The translations under genes and the position numbers were made by a program. A stretch of DNA of 6,159 bases from Caulobacteraceae bacterium (GTDB lineage Bacteria; Pseudomonadota; Alphaproteobacteria; Caulobacterales; Caulobacteraceae), in assembly GCA_947456005.1 (NCBI GenBank), contig CANGRP010000152.1, positions 1 to 6,159 on the forward strand, read 5' to 3'. Below are positions 1-5,968 of the stretch, piece by piece (the stretch's first letter is position 1; every line of letters begins with the position of its first letter). Below the pieces are notes generated by a model. That model saw only the letters and a list, made by a program, of their open reading frames with translations. It ran no database searches and was not told where the DNA came from.

Positions 1-70
1 CCGGAACTCCGCCCCGACGGGCCGCGCCAATCTCGCCAAACCCAAGCTGTCCCGTCGACTTCACTGACAT
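1..70 (-). CDS. N-terminal fragment of a gene leaving the window, possibly an IS5-like transposase
   Basis: On the minus strand an ATG at 70-68 opens a frame of 23 codons that is still open at the window edge; it begins MSVKSTGQLGFGEIGAARR. Directly upstream is GGAGGA (complement of 77-82), six bases from the ATG, which is near-ideal spacing and the main reason to call a gene here. Several codons end in A or T (TCA, GGA, CTT, TTT, ATT, CGT, GTT), so third positions are less GC-biased than in the neighbouring genes, which would fit acquired DNA. The GQLGFGE stretch loosely reminds me of N-termini of IS5-group transposases, but 23 residues cannot settle the family. The gene is tandem with the amidohydrolase but separated from it by the structured repeat. 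Existence of the start is moderately supported; the transposase assignment is weak inference. Confidence 0.45.
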   Translation of the reverse strand, partial: MSVKSTGQLGFGEIGAARRGGVP

Positions 71-123
71 CGCAAATCCTCCGCCGCCAAAGCAGGGAAT
101 CACGATCCGGGGATTTCGCAATA

Positions 124-201
124 GTCCCCCTTGGGGGAGGAATTACAGCGCCCAATTGCTCCCCCAAGGGGGAGCTCCCGGCGAAGCCGGGTGAGGGGGT
201 C
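124..201. repeat. Composite GC-rich inverted repeat, probable dispersed REP-like intergenic element
   Basis: Bases 125-144 pair with 154-173 in a 20-bp inverted repeat with one mismatch (G140 against G158) and a 9-base loop (145-153). Each arm is also close to self-complementary: CCCCCTTGGGGG at 126-137 and CCCCCAAGGGGG at 161-172. A second hairpin, CCCGGC-GAA-GCCGGG, follows at 177-191, and the unit ends in GAGGGGGTC at 193-201. From memory, such a block (CCCCCTTGGGGGAG next to a CCCGGCGAAGCCGGG hairpin) is common between genes in Caulobacterales genomes, so I read it as a dispersed intergenic repeat. The structure is seen directly; multi-copy status is recalled, not tested. It is the main content of the 170-base gene-free spacer 71-240; I see nothing definite in 202-240. 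Confidence 0.7.
177..191 (-). terminator. GC hairpin downstream of the amidohydrolase gene, possible 3' end or RNA stabiliser
   Basis: This is a perfect 6-bp stem, CCCGGC/GCCGGG, with a 3-base loop. In the direction of the amidohydrolase transcript it lies about 50 bases past the stop codon and is followed by the larger 125-173 stem-loop. No T-run follows either hairpin on the minus strand, so a classic intrinsic terminator is not supported. Blocking of 3' exonucleases or an aid to termination is possible. It may simply be part of the dispersed repeat. Confidence 0.3.
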
Positions 202-240
202 AACGGCCTTCTTGCGGACGCCTCCTGCAATCGGTCAGAG

Positions 241-1515
241 CTAGGGCCGGCGGACCGTCTCGCCGCCCTTCATCACGAAGACCGGCGCCTCCAGCACCTT
301 CACGTCCGAGAGGGGGTCGCCCTTGACCCCCACCAGGTCGCCCCAGGCGCCCACCTTGATCTGGCCGACCTGACCGGCCTGCCCCAGGGCCTCGGCGGCG
401 TTGATCGTGGCCGACTGCAAGGCCTGGAGGGGCGTGGCTCCCCACTGGACCATGACGGCGAACTGCTTGGCGTTGTCTCCGTGCGGATAGACCCCCGCGT
501 CCGTGGCGTAGACCATCTTCACGCCGGCCTTCAGGGCCTTCTGGAAGTTCTGGCGCTGGATGAGGCCGACGTCCCGGTCCTTCTGGAGGTTTTCCTCCAG
601 CACGCCGTTCTTGGCGCCCTCGGCCTGGGTATAGTCGGTGTTGTAGATGTCCATCGCGAACCAGGCGCCCTTGCGGATCGCAAGGCGGATGCCCTCGTCA
701 TCCACCAGGCTGACGTGCTCGATGGTGTCGACCCCGGCCTCGAGGGCCTGGCGGATGCCCGAGGCGCCATGGGCGTGGGCGGCCACCTTCATCCGGGCGG
801 CCCGGGCCTCCTCCACGACGGCCTGCATCTCCGCCAGGGTCATCTGCTGGGCGCCGGGGGAGGACCCGCGGGAAAAGACCCCGCCCGTGGCGCAGATCTT
901 GATCACCTCGGCGCCGTACTTGCGCATCTGGCGGACCATGCGCCGAGCCTCGTCCGGGCTGTCGACGACCGCCGGGCTCTGCTGGTTCATGGACGGGGGG
1001 AAGAAGGTGGAGTCGCAGTGTCCGCCCGTGGCGCCGATGGCGTAGGCCGCAGGCACGATGCGTGGGCCCGGAACAAAACCCTCGTCGATCGCCTGCTTGA
1101 GGCCGACGTCGCCATACCCCTCCGAGCCGACATTGCGGATGGTGGTGAAACCCGCCTCCAGTGTGGATTTCGCATGGGCGACGCCGATGGCCGTCCAGAA
1201 GGTGTCGGTGAAGAGCAGGCTGTTGTAGCCACCGTAGAGGGGCGAGGAGGTGATGTGCACATGCATGTCGATCAGGCCCGGCGTGAGGGTCACGCCCGGC
1301 AGGTCGAGCCTCTCCGCGCCCGCCGGGACCGCATCGCCCTGTCGGCCGACCTGGGTGATCCGACCGTCGGTGATGATGACCTGGGGCCGCTCGACGCGGG
1401 CGCCCGTGGCCACGTCGATCAGCCGGTCGGCGGTGACTGCGATGACGCCCGCCTGTGCGGGAAGTGCGGCGAGGCCCACAAGGGCGACGGCGGCGAGGCA
1501 GGGGGTCAGGCGCAT
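241..1515 (-). CDS. Exported metal-dependent amidohydrolase, COG1228 (prolidase / Xaa-Arg/Lys carboxypeptidase-like)
   Basis: This 424-residue protein starts with a typical signal peptide: a short basic N-terminus, a hydrophobic stretch at about 6-19, and an AQA-G cleavage site after residue 22. It is therefore probably periplasmic. The mature part has the amidohydrolase-superfamily layout: a small beta domain (about 24-78), then a TIM barrel with metal ligands visible in order. These are HVH at 85-87, the likely carboxylated lysine K206 in EVIKICATGG, histidines 247/249 in AAHAHG, H267 in IEHVS and D339 in YATDAG. The C-terminal stretch (about 375-424) returns to the beta domain. Characterised COG1228 relatives, some from Caulobacter, are zinc enzymes that hydrolyse Xaa-Pro or Xaa-Arg/Lys dipeptides. 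Imidazolonepropionase is related but usually lacks a signal peptide. Exact substrate cannot be read from sequence. The ATG start fits the signal peptide; the ribosome binding site is weak (GGAG about 8 bases upstream). The gene appears complete and is divergent from argB. Confidence 0.88.
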   Translation of the reverse strand: MRLTPCLAAVALVGLAALPAQAGVIAVTADRLIDVATGARVERPQVIITDGRITQVGRQGDAVPAGAERLDLPGVTLTPGLIDMHVHITSSPLYGGYNSLLFTDTFWTAIGVAHAKSTLEAGFTTIRNVGSEGYGDVGLKQAIDEGFVPGPRIVPAAYAIGATGGHCDSTFFPPSMNQQSPAVVDSPDEARRMVRQMRKYGAEVIKICATGGVFSRGSSPGAQQMTLAEMQAVVEEARAARMKVAAHAHGASGIRQALEAGVDTIEHVSLVDDEGIRLAIRKGAWFAMDIYNTDYTQAEGAKNGVLEENLQKDRDVGLIQRQNFQKALKAGVKMVYATDAGVYPHGDNAKQFAVMVQWGATPLQALQSATINAAEALGQAGQVGQIKVGAWGDLVGVKGDPLSDVKVLEAPVFVMKGGETVRRP

Positions 1516-1545
1516 GGGCGGCTCCGGCGGAGGGGGCGGTGCGCC

Positions 1546-1573
1546 TTCCTAGCACGGCCCGGCCCTGCTCCAA
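1546..1573 (-). promoter_or_regulatory. Putative housekeeping promoter of the amidohydrolase gene
   Basis: On the minus strand TTGGAGC (complement of 1567-1573) is followed after 13 bases by GCTAGGAA (complement of 1546-1553). This is close to the Caulobacter housekeeping pattern as I recall it, TTGACGS, 10-14 bases, GCTANAWC. It would start transcription near 1540, giving a leader of roughly 25 bases before the ATG at 1515. Prediction is by eye only. Confidence 0.4.
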
Positions 1574-1610
1574 CCCCGTGACGCGGCGGGCGGGTGACAG
1601 AGGGGCCCGT

Positions 1611-1624
1611 GTCCGGTATCGGAC
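1611..1624. promoter_or_regulatory. Perfect inverted repeat GTCCG-GTAT-CGGAC upstream of argB, possible operator
   Basis: Five-base arms flank a 4-base centre, ending 26 bases before the proposed argB start at 1651 and 12 bases before its ribosome binding site. It lies in the divergent spacer, so it could be an operator or a small RNA hairpin in a leader. A weak promoter-like pair (GTGACAG at 1594-1600 and GGTATCGG at 1615-1622) overlaps it. A short GC-rich palindrome can occur by chance in DNA of this composition, and I recognise no known repressor site. Confidence 0.25.
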
Positions 1625-1636
1625 CCCGACGCGTGC

Positions 1637-1643
1637 AGGAGGT
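1637..1643 (+). promoter_or_regulatory. Strong ribosome binding site that sets the argB start
   Basis: AGGAGGT matches the anti-Shine-Dalgarno sequence perfectly and sits seven bases before TTG at 1651. It lies inside the longer reading frame that begins at GTG 1594, which has no comparable site in front of it. This argues for the TTG as the true start. Confidence 0.75.
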
Positions 1644-1650
1644 CCCGGAC

Positions 1651-2583
1651 TTGAGCGAGACGTCATCGACGAACTCTGCGGCCGAGGGACAGGGCTGGGC
1701 GACCGCCCGGACCCTGGCTGAGGCCCTGCCCTTCATCCAGCAGTACGACCGCGAGACCGTGGTCATCAAGTACGGCGGCCACGCCATGGGCCAGGAGGAG
1801 ACCGCGCGCCTGTTCGCCGCCGACGCCGTCCTGCTCAAGCTGCTCGGCCTGCATCCGGTGGTGGTGCATGGCGGTGGCCCTCAGATCTCGCGCATGCTGG
1901 ACAAGGCCGGGGTGAAGTCGACCTTCGTGGACGGCCTGCGTGTGACCGACCAGGCCACCATGGAGGTGGCCGAGATGGTCCTGTCGGGCGCCATCAACAA
2001 GGAGATCGCCAACTGGATCACCCTGGCGGGCGCCGAGGCGGACGTGCGCGGTGTGGGCCTGTCGGGCAAGGACGCCCGCCTCATTACGGTGGAGAAGGCG
2101 ACCCGGACCCGCAAGGACCCGGACAGCCAGATCGAGCAGGTCGTGGACCTCGGCTTTGTCGGCGAACCGACCCGGATCGACCCCCAGCTGATCCAGGGCC
2201 TGATCTCGGCCGAGCACGACTACATCCCGGTCATCGCCCCCATTGGCGTCTCCGAGGACGGCCAGACCTACAACATCAACGCCGACACGGTGGCCGGCGC
2301 CCTGGCCGGGGCGCTGTCGGCCAAGCGTATGCTGCTGCTGACCGACGTGGCGGGCGTCCTGGGCGCCGACGGTGAGCTGATCCGGCAGATGTCCGTGGAC
2401 GAGGCCCGGGCGGCCATCGCCTCGGGCGTGGCCTCGGGCGGCATGATCCCCAAGCTCGAGACGGCCATCGCCGCAGTCGAGGCCGGGGTCGAGGCCGTGG
2501 TCATCCTGGACGGCCGGCGCGCCCACGCCATGCTGGTCGAGCTGTTCACCGAGCACGGGTCGGGAACCCTGATCACCCGATGA
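1651..2583 (+). CDS. argB: Acetylglutamate kinase (N-acetyl-L-glutamate 5-phosphotransferase)
   Basis: This cytoplasmic enzyme phosphorylates N-acetylglutamate with ATP, the second step of arginine synthesis. From the TTG start the protein has 310 residues and shows the amino-acid-kinase fold throughout. Visible motifs are VIKYGGHAMG (38-47, nucleotide phosphate loop), VVHGGGPQI (71-79), GLRVTD (95-100, substrate arginine R97), LSGKDARL (137-144), NINADTVAGALAGAL (208-222), LTDVAGVL (230-237) and GGMIPKLETA (263-272, active-site K268). The segment at about 16-36 (WATARTLAEALPFIQQYDRE) resembles the N-terminal helix of hexameric, arginine-inhibited kinases. The short E. coli enzyme lacks it, so feedback inhibition by arginine is likely (inference). 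I chose TTG 1651 over GTG 1594 because of the perfect AGGAGGT seven bases upstream. The gene heads a four-gene operon, and its stop overlaps the next start as ATGA. Confidence 0.96.
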   Translation: MSETSSTNSAAEGQGWATARTLAEALPFIQQYDRETVVIKYGGHAMGQEETARLFAADAVLLKLLGLHPVVVHGGGPQISRMLDKAGVKSTFVDGLRVTDQATMEVAEMVLSGAINKEIANWITLAGAEADVRGVGLSGKDARLITVEKATRTRKDPDSQIEQVVDLGFVGEPTRIDPQLIQGLISAEHDYIPVIAPIGVSEDGQTYNINADTVAGALAGALSAKRMLLLTDVAGVLGADGELIRQMSVDEARAAIASGVASGGMIPKLETAIAAVEAGVEAVVILDGRRAHAMLVELFTEHGSGTLITR

Positions 2584-3242
2584 GCCCGGACCTCAGCCAC
2601 ATCGACACCTGGCTGTTCGACCTGGACAACACCCTCTACCCGGAGGAGTCCGGCTTCATGCGCCAGGTCGAGAGCCGCATGACCGCCTTCGTCATGAAGG
2701 TGACGGGGCTGGAGCGGGACGCCGCCTTTGCCCTGCAGAAGAAGTACCTGGCCGAGCACGGCCTGACCCTGGGCGGGCTGATGCGACACCACGGGGTGGA
2801 GCCGGCGGACTTCCACGCCCTGTTCCATGACCTGAGCCTGGACGCCCTGGCCCATGACCCGGAACTGCTGGTCGCCCTCGCCCGCCTGCCCGGGCGGCGG
2901 CTGATCTTCACCAACGCCGACGACTTCCACGCCGAGCGGGTGCTGAACCACCTGGGCCTGACTCACCTGTTCGACGAGGTCTTCCACATCCACTCCTTTG
3001 GCTTTGCGCCCAAGCCCGACCCGCTGGGCTTCCTGCGGATGATCGAGGGCCATGGCCTGGACCCCGCCGCCACCGCCTTCTTCGAAGACTCCGAGCGCAA
3101 CCTGAAGCCGGCCCACGACCTGGGCATGACCACCGTGCTGGTCGGGCCCCGGGCGAGCGCCTCCGAGGCGCCATTCGTCCATCACCGCACCGCGCACCTG
3201 ACCCCCTTCCTCAATCACGCCCGCCTCCGGGAGACCGCCTGA
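2580..3242 (+). CDS. HAD-superfamily hydrolase, pyrimidine 5'-nucleotidase-like
   Basis: This 220-residue cytoplasmic protein has all four HAD motifs. Motif I is FDLDNTLY at 13-20 (nucleophile D14, acid/base D16), motif II is IFTN at 109-112, motif III is K145 in APKPDP, and motif IV is FFEDS at 167-171 (E169, D170 for magnesium). Residues about 20-100 form the helical cap of the type found in HAD subfamily IA. The FDLDNTLYP start and FEDSERNLKPAHDLGM segment match the pyrimidine 5'-nucleotidase (SDT1-like) group as I know it. The expected reaction is hydrolysis of a small phosphate monoester, perhaps UMP or CMP; the true substrate is unknown. Its ATG overlaps the argB stop by four bases and its stop shares one base with the dapD start, so it is probably translationally coupled to both. 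The ribosome binding site is weak (GGGAA inside argB), in line with coupling. Family assignment is firm, substrate is not. Confidence 0.9.
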   Translation: MSPDLSHIDTWLFDLDNTLYPEESGFMRQVESRMTAFVMKVTGLERDAAFALQKKYLAEHGLTLGGLMRHHGVEPADFHALFHDLSLDALAHDPELLVALARLPGRRLIFTNADDFHAERVLNHLGLTHLFDEVFHIHSFGFAPKPDPLGFLRMIEGHGLDPAATAFFEDSERNLKPAHDLGMTTVLVGPRASASEAPFVHHRTAHLTPFLNHARLRETA

Positions 3243-4078
3243 TGAGCCTGACCTACGCTGACCTCCGCATCGAGATCGAAGCCGCCTGGGAGGCCCGCGA
3301 CGGCGTCTCCACCGCCACCACCGGCCCCATGCGCACCGCCGTGGACGAGACCCTGCGCCAGCTCGACAGCGGCGACCTGCGGGTGGCGAGCCGGGGCGAG
3401 GACGGCGCCTGGACGACCCACCAGTGGGTCAAGCAGGCCATCCTCCTGTCCTTCCGCCTGAACCCCAACCGGGTCCACCACGCCCCCGGCCCCGGCCCCT
3501 ACTGGGACAAGGTGGACACCAAGTTCGAGGGCTGGGAGGCCGCCCGCTTCGAGGCCGCCGGCTTCCGCGCCGTGCCCGGCTGCGTGGTGCGCAAGGGCGC
3601 CTTCATCGCCCGCAACGTGGTGCTGATGCCCTCCTTCGTGAACATTGGCGCCTTCGTCGACGAGGGAACCATGGTCGACACCTGGGCCACGGTCGGATCC
3701 TGCGCCCAGATCGGCAAGAACGTGCACCTGTCTGGCGGCGCCGGGATCGGCGGGGTGCTTGAGCCCCTGCAGGCCAACCCGACCATCATCGAGGACAACT
3801 GCTTCATCGGCGCCCGCTCCGAGGTCGCCGAGGGCGTGATCGTGCGCGAGGGCAGCGTCCTGTCCATGGGCGTCTACCTGACCTCCACCACCCCCATCAT
3901 CGACCGCCGGACCGGGGAGGTCTTCACTGGCGAGGTGCCGCCCTATTCGGTGGTCATGTCCGGGAGCCGCCCGAGCCCGCACGAGGGCCTGCCCGGGACC
4001 TATTGCGCAGTGATCATGAAGACGGTGGACGCCCGCACCCGGGCCAAGACCTCCATCAACGAACTCCTGAGGGACTAG
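3242..4078 (+). CDS. dapD: 2,3,4,5-tetrahydropyridine-2,6-dicarboxylate N-succinyltransferase
   Basis: DapD transfers succinyl from succinyl-CoA to tetrahydrodipicolinate in the succinylase route to meso-diaminopimelate and lysine; it acts in the cytoplasm as a trimer. The protein has 278 residues, the usual family length (about 270-285). An N-terminal helical domain (about 1-100) carries substrate-region motifs such as FRLNPNR (71-77). A left-handed beta-helix of hexapeptide repeats follows (about 108-215), with VPGCVVRKGAFIARNVVLMP at 111-130, GAFVDEGTMVDTWATVGSC at 136-154 and GGAGIGGVLEPLQA at 165-178. The C-terminal part holds VMSGSRPS (238-245). D140 lies where I would expect the catalytic aspartate. 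The ATG shares one base with the preceding stop (TGATG) and has GGGAGA seven bases upstream (3229-3234), so it need not depend wholly on coupling. dapE follows after four bases. Confidence 0.96.
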   Translation: MSLTYADLRIEIEAAWEARDGVSTATTGPMRTAVDETLRQLDSGDLRVASRGEDGAWTTHQWVKQAILLSFRLNPNRVHHAPGPGPYWDKVDTKFEGWEAARFEAAGFRAVPGCVVRKGAFIARNVVLMPSFVNIGAFVDEGTMVDTWATVGSCAQIGKNVHLSGGAGIGGVLEPLQANPTIIEDNCFIGARSEVAEGVIVREGSVLSMGVYLTSTTPIIDRRTGEVFTGEVPPYSVVMSGSRPSPHEGLPGTYCAVIMKTVDARTRAKTSINELLRD

Positions 4079-4082
4079 GGCC

Positions 4083-5237
4083 ATGGCCGGGATCGACGCC
4101 GTCGAGCTGACCCGCGAGCTGATCCGCCGGCCGTCCGTCACCCCCGCCGACGCCGGGGCCATGGACGTGGTCGAGCAGGTCCTGGCGGGCCTGGGCTTCA
4201 CCTGCCGCCGGATGAGGTTCGGCGAGATCGAGAACCTCTACGCCCGGATCGGGACGGCCCGGCCCCACCTCTGCTTCGCCGGCCACACCGACGTGGTGCC
4301 GGTGGGCGACGCCGCCGCCTGGAGCCGCGAGGCCTTCGCCGCCGACATCGTCGACGGGGTGCTGATCGGCCGGGGCGCCGTGGACATGAAGAGCGCCATC
4401 GCCGCCTTCGCCGCCGCCGCCGCTTCGACCCTGGCCGAGGGCGCGGTGAAGGGCTCCCTGTCCTTCCTGATCACCGGGGACGAGGAGGGCGTGGCCCTCG
4501 ACGGCACCAAGCGGGTCGTCGAGACCCTGATCGCCGAGGGCGAGGTCATCGACCACTGCATCGTCGGCGAGCCGACCAGCGCCGAGAGCTTTGGCGACAT
4601 GGTCAAGATCGGCCGCCGGGGCTCGATCAATGTCGGCGTCCGGGTGGAGGGGATCCAGGGGCACGTGGCCTATCCGCACCGGGCGGCCAATCCCGTGCCG
4701 GTCCTGATCCGCCTGCTGGCGGCCCTGCAGGCCCGGGTGCTGGATGAGGGCTATGCGGACTTCCAGCCCTCCAACCTGGAGGTCACCACCGTCGATGTGG
4801 GGAACCCCACCACCAACCTGATCCCGGCCGTCGCCACGGCCCGGCTGAACATCCGTTTCAATCCCACCCACCGGGGTGCGGATCTCGCCGCCTGGATCCG
4901 GTCCGAGGCCGACCGCGCGGCGGAGGGATTCCCCGGGACCATTACCCTGGCCCCGGCGATCAGCGGCGAGGCCTTCCTGACCGAGCAGGGGCCCTTCACC
5001 GAACTGGTGGCCGGCGCGGTGGAGGCTGTGTCGGGACAGAGGCCGGACCTGTCCACCACGGGGGGTACGTCTGACGCCCGTTTCATCCGGGCCCTGTGCC
5101 CGGTGGTGGAGCTGGGCCTGGTGGGCCGCACCATGCATGCCGTGGACGAGCGGGCGCCGGTGGAGGAGATCCGCCGCCTCCAGGCCGTCTACGAGACCCT
5201 GATCCAGCGCTACTTCGCCGCCCCGCTTTCGGCGTAG
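4083..5237 (+). CDS. dapE: Succinyl-diaminopimelate desuccinylase
   Basis: DapE is a cytoplasmic di-zinc M20-family enzyme that hydrolyses N-succinyl-LL-diaminopimelate to succinate and LL-diaminopimelate. It supplies both lysine and the peptidoglycan cross-linking residue. The 384-residue length is typical. Metal and catalytic residues appear in canonical order: H68 and D70 in AGHTD, bridging D101 in RGAVDMK, general base E134 and ligand E135 in TGDEEG, E163 in VGEPT, and H352 in RTMHAVDE. H194 in GHVAYPH belongs to the dimerisation domain, which spans about 178-290 and reaches into the partner's active site. The neighbouring gene dapD catalyses a step two before it (an aminotransferase step intervenes). 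GAGGGA at 4069-4074 is eight bases before the ATG. Related ArgE-type deacetylases are excluded by the full set of DapE-specific motifs and by context. The last 28 bases overlap the 3' end of truA on the other strand. Confidence 0.96.
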   Translation: MAGIDAVELTRELIRRPSVTPADAGAMDVVEQVLAGLGFTCRRMRFGEIENLYARIGTARPHLCFAGHTDVVPVGDAAAWSREAFAADIVDGVLIGRGAVDMKSAIAAFAAAAASTLAEGAVKGSLSFLITGDEEGVALDGTKRVVETLIAEGEVIDHCIVGEPTSAESFGDMVKIGRRGSINVGVRVEGIQGHVAYPHRAANPVPVLIRLLAALQARVLDEGYADFQPSNLEVTTVDVGNPTTNLIPAVATARLNIRFNPTHRGADLAAWIRSEADRAAEGFPGTITLAPAISGEAFLTEQGPFTELVAGAVEAVSGQRPDLSTTGGTSDARFIRALCPVVELGLVGRTMHAVDERAPVEEIRRLQAVYETLIQRYFAAPLSA

Positions 5238-5968
5238 GACACGCCCGTCAGGCTGAGGCCCGAGGCCGGCGCCACGGGACCACAGGCCCGGCGGTCCCGG
5301 GCCTCCAGGGCCGCCTTCACGTCCAGGGCTGTCCACCGCCCGATCCCGACCTCGGCCAGGGTCCCCGTCATCGATCGGACCTGGCGGTGCAGGAAGGAGC
5401 GCGAGGCGAAGCTGAGCCAGACCTCCTGGCCCTGGCGGCTGACCTCGGCGACGTCCAGGGTCTTGACCGGTGACTTCGCCTGGCAGGCCAGGTCGCGGAA
5501 GGTGGTGAAGTCGTGATGACCCACCAGGACCTGGGCGGCGGCGTGCATGGCCCCGGCGTCCAGCGGCGTCTTGACGTGCCAGACCCGGCCCCGGTCCAGC
5601 GCCGGCGGCGCCGGGCGGTTGAGGATGCGGTAGATGTAGCGCCGCTCGGTGGCGGAGAAGCGGGCGTGCCAGCCCTCCGGCGCGACTTCGGCGTCCAGCA
5701 CCACCACCGCCTCGTCCACCAGGTGGGCGTTGAGGGCGTTTCGAACGGTCTGGGCCGGCCAGTCCCGGGTGAGGTCCAGGTGCACCACCTGGCCTGTGGC
5801 GTGGACCCCGGTGTCGGTGCGCCCTGCGGCCTGAAGGCGCACGCTCTCGCCCGTGAAGGCCAGGACCGCCCGCTCCACCGCCCCCTGCACCGTGGGCAGG
5901 TCGCCCTGGGCCTGGAAGCCCTTGTAAGGGCCGCCGTCGTACTCGAGGGTCAGGCGGTAGCGGGGCAT
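5210..5968 (-). CDS. truA: tRNA pseudouridine(38-40) synthase
   Basis: TruA converts uridines 38, 39 and 40 in tRNA anticodon stem-loops to pseudouridine. I place the start at the ATG complementary to 5966-5968, giving 252 residues beginning MPRYRLTLEYDGG, which is where TruA proteins normally begin; an in-frame upstream ATG at 6079 would add 37 arginine/proline/alanine-rich residues that are only the shadow of fmt. Visible motifs are GFQAQ (18-22), the catalytic block AAGRTDTGVHATGQVVH (47-63) with nucleophile D52, HARFSATERRYIYRI (101-115), HHDFTTFR (151-158) and FLHRQVRSMTGTL (192-204). The start shares one base with the fmt stop (TGATG), so translation is probably coupled. The 3' end overlaps convergent dapE by 28 bases, with no terminator visible between them. 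Confidence 0.95.
   Translation of the reverse strand: MPRYRLTLEYDGGPYKGFQAQGDLPTVQGAVERAVLAFTGESVRLQAAGRTDTGVHATGQVVHLDLTRDWPAQTVRNALNAHLVDEAVVVLDAEVAPEGWHARFSATERRYIYRILNRPAPPALDRGRVWHVKTPLDAGAMHAAAQVLVGHHDFTTFRDLACQAKSPVKTLDVAEVSRQGQEVWLSFASRSFLHRQVRSMTGTLAEVGIGRWTALDVKAALEARDRRACGPVAPASGLSLTGVSYAESGAAK

Noticed and set aside
2..67. A plus-strand frame entering from the left edge and stopping at TGA 65-67, a possible gene C-terminus.
   Set aside because: It overlaps the minus-strand start that has a good ribosome binding site, and its 21 residues (RNSAPTGRANLAKPKLSRRLH) match nothing I know; it cannot be excluded but is less supported.
124..201. A CRISPR or tandem-repeat reading of the repeated C/G runs.
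   Set aside because: The runs are arms of inverted repeats, with no regular direct repeats or spacers.
481..1581. A long plus-strand open frame opposite the amidohydrolase gene; the same frame is open back to base 1.
   Set aside because: It lies antisense to a gene with clear catalytic motifs, its product is low-complexity (rich in G, A, R, D, H, L) with no recognisable domain, and long antisense frames are expected in such GC-rich coding DNA.
1594..1650. An N-terminal extension of ArgB from GTG 1594.
   Set aside because: It has no ribosome binding site of note, no family-like residues, and a perfect AGGAGGT lies inside it ahead of TTG 1651.
1663..2556. A long minus-strand open frame opposite argB.
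   Set aside because: It is a shadow of argB codon bias, with a histidine/glycine/aspartate-rich product and no domain.
4056..5336. A 426-codon minus-strand frame opposite dapE that runs into truA.
   Set aside because: It covers the real dapE and truA coding regions, and its glycine/aspartate/histidine-rich product has no motif.
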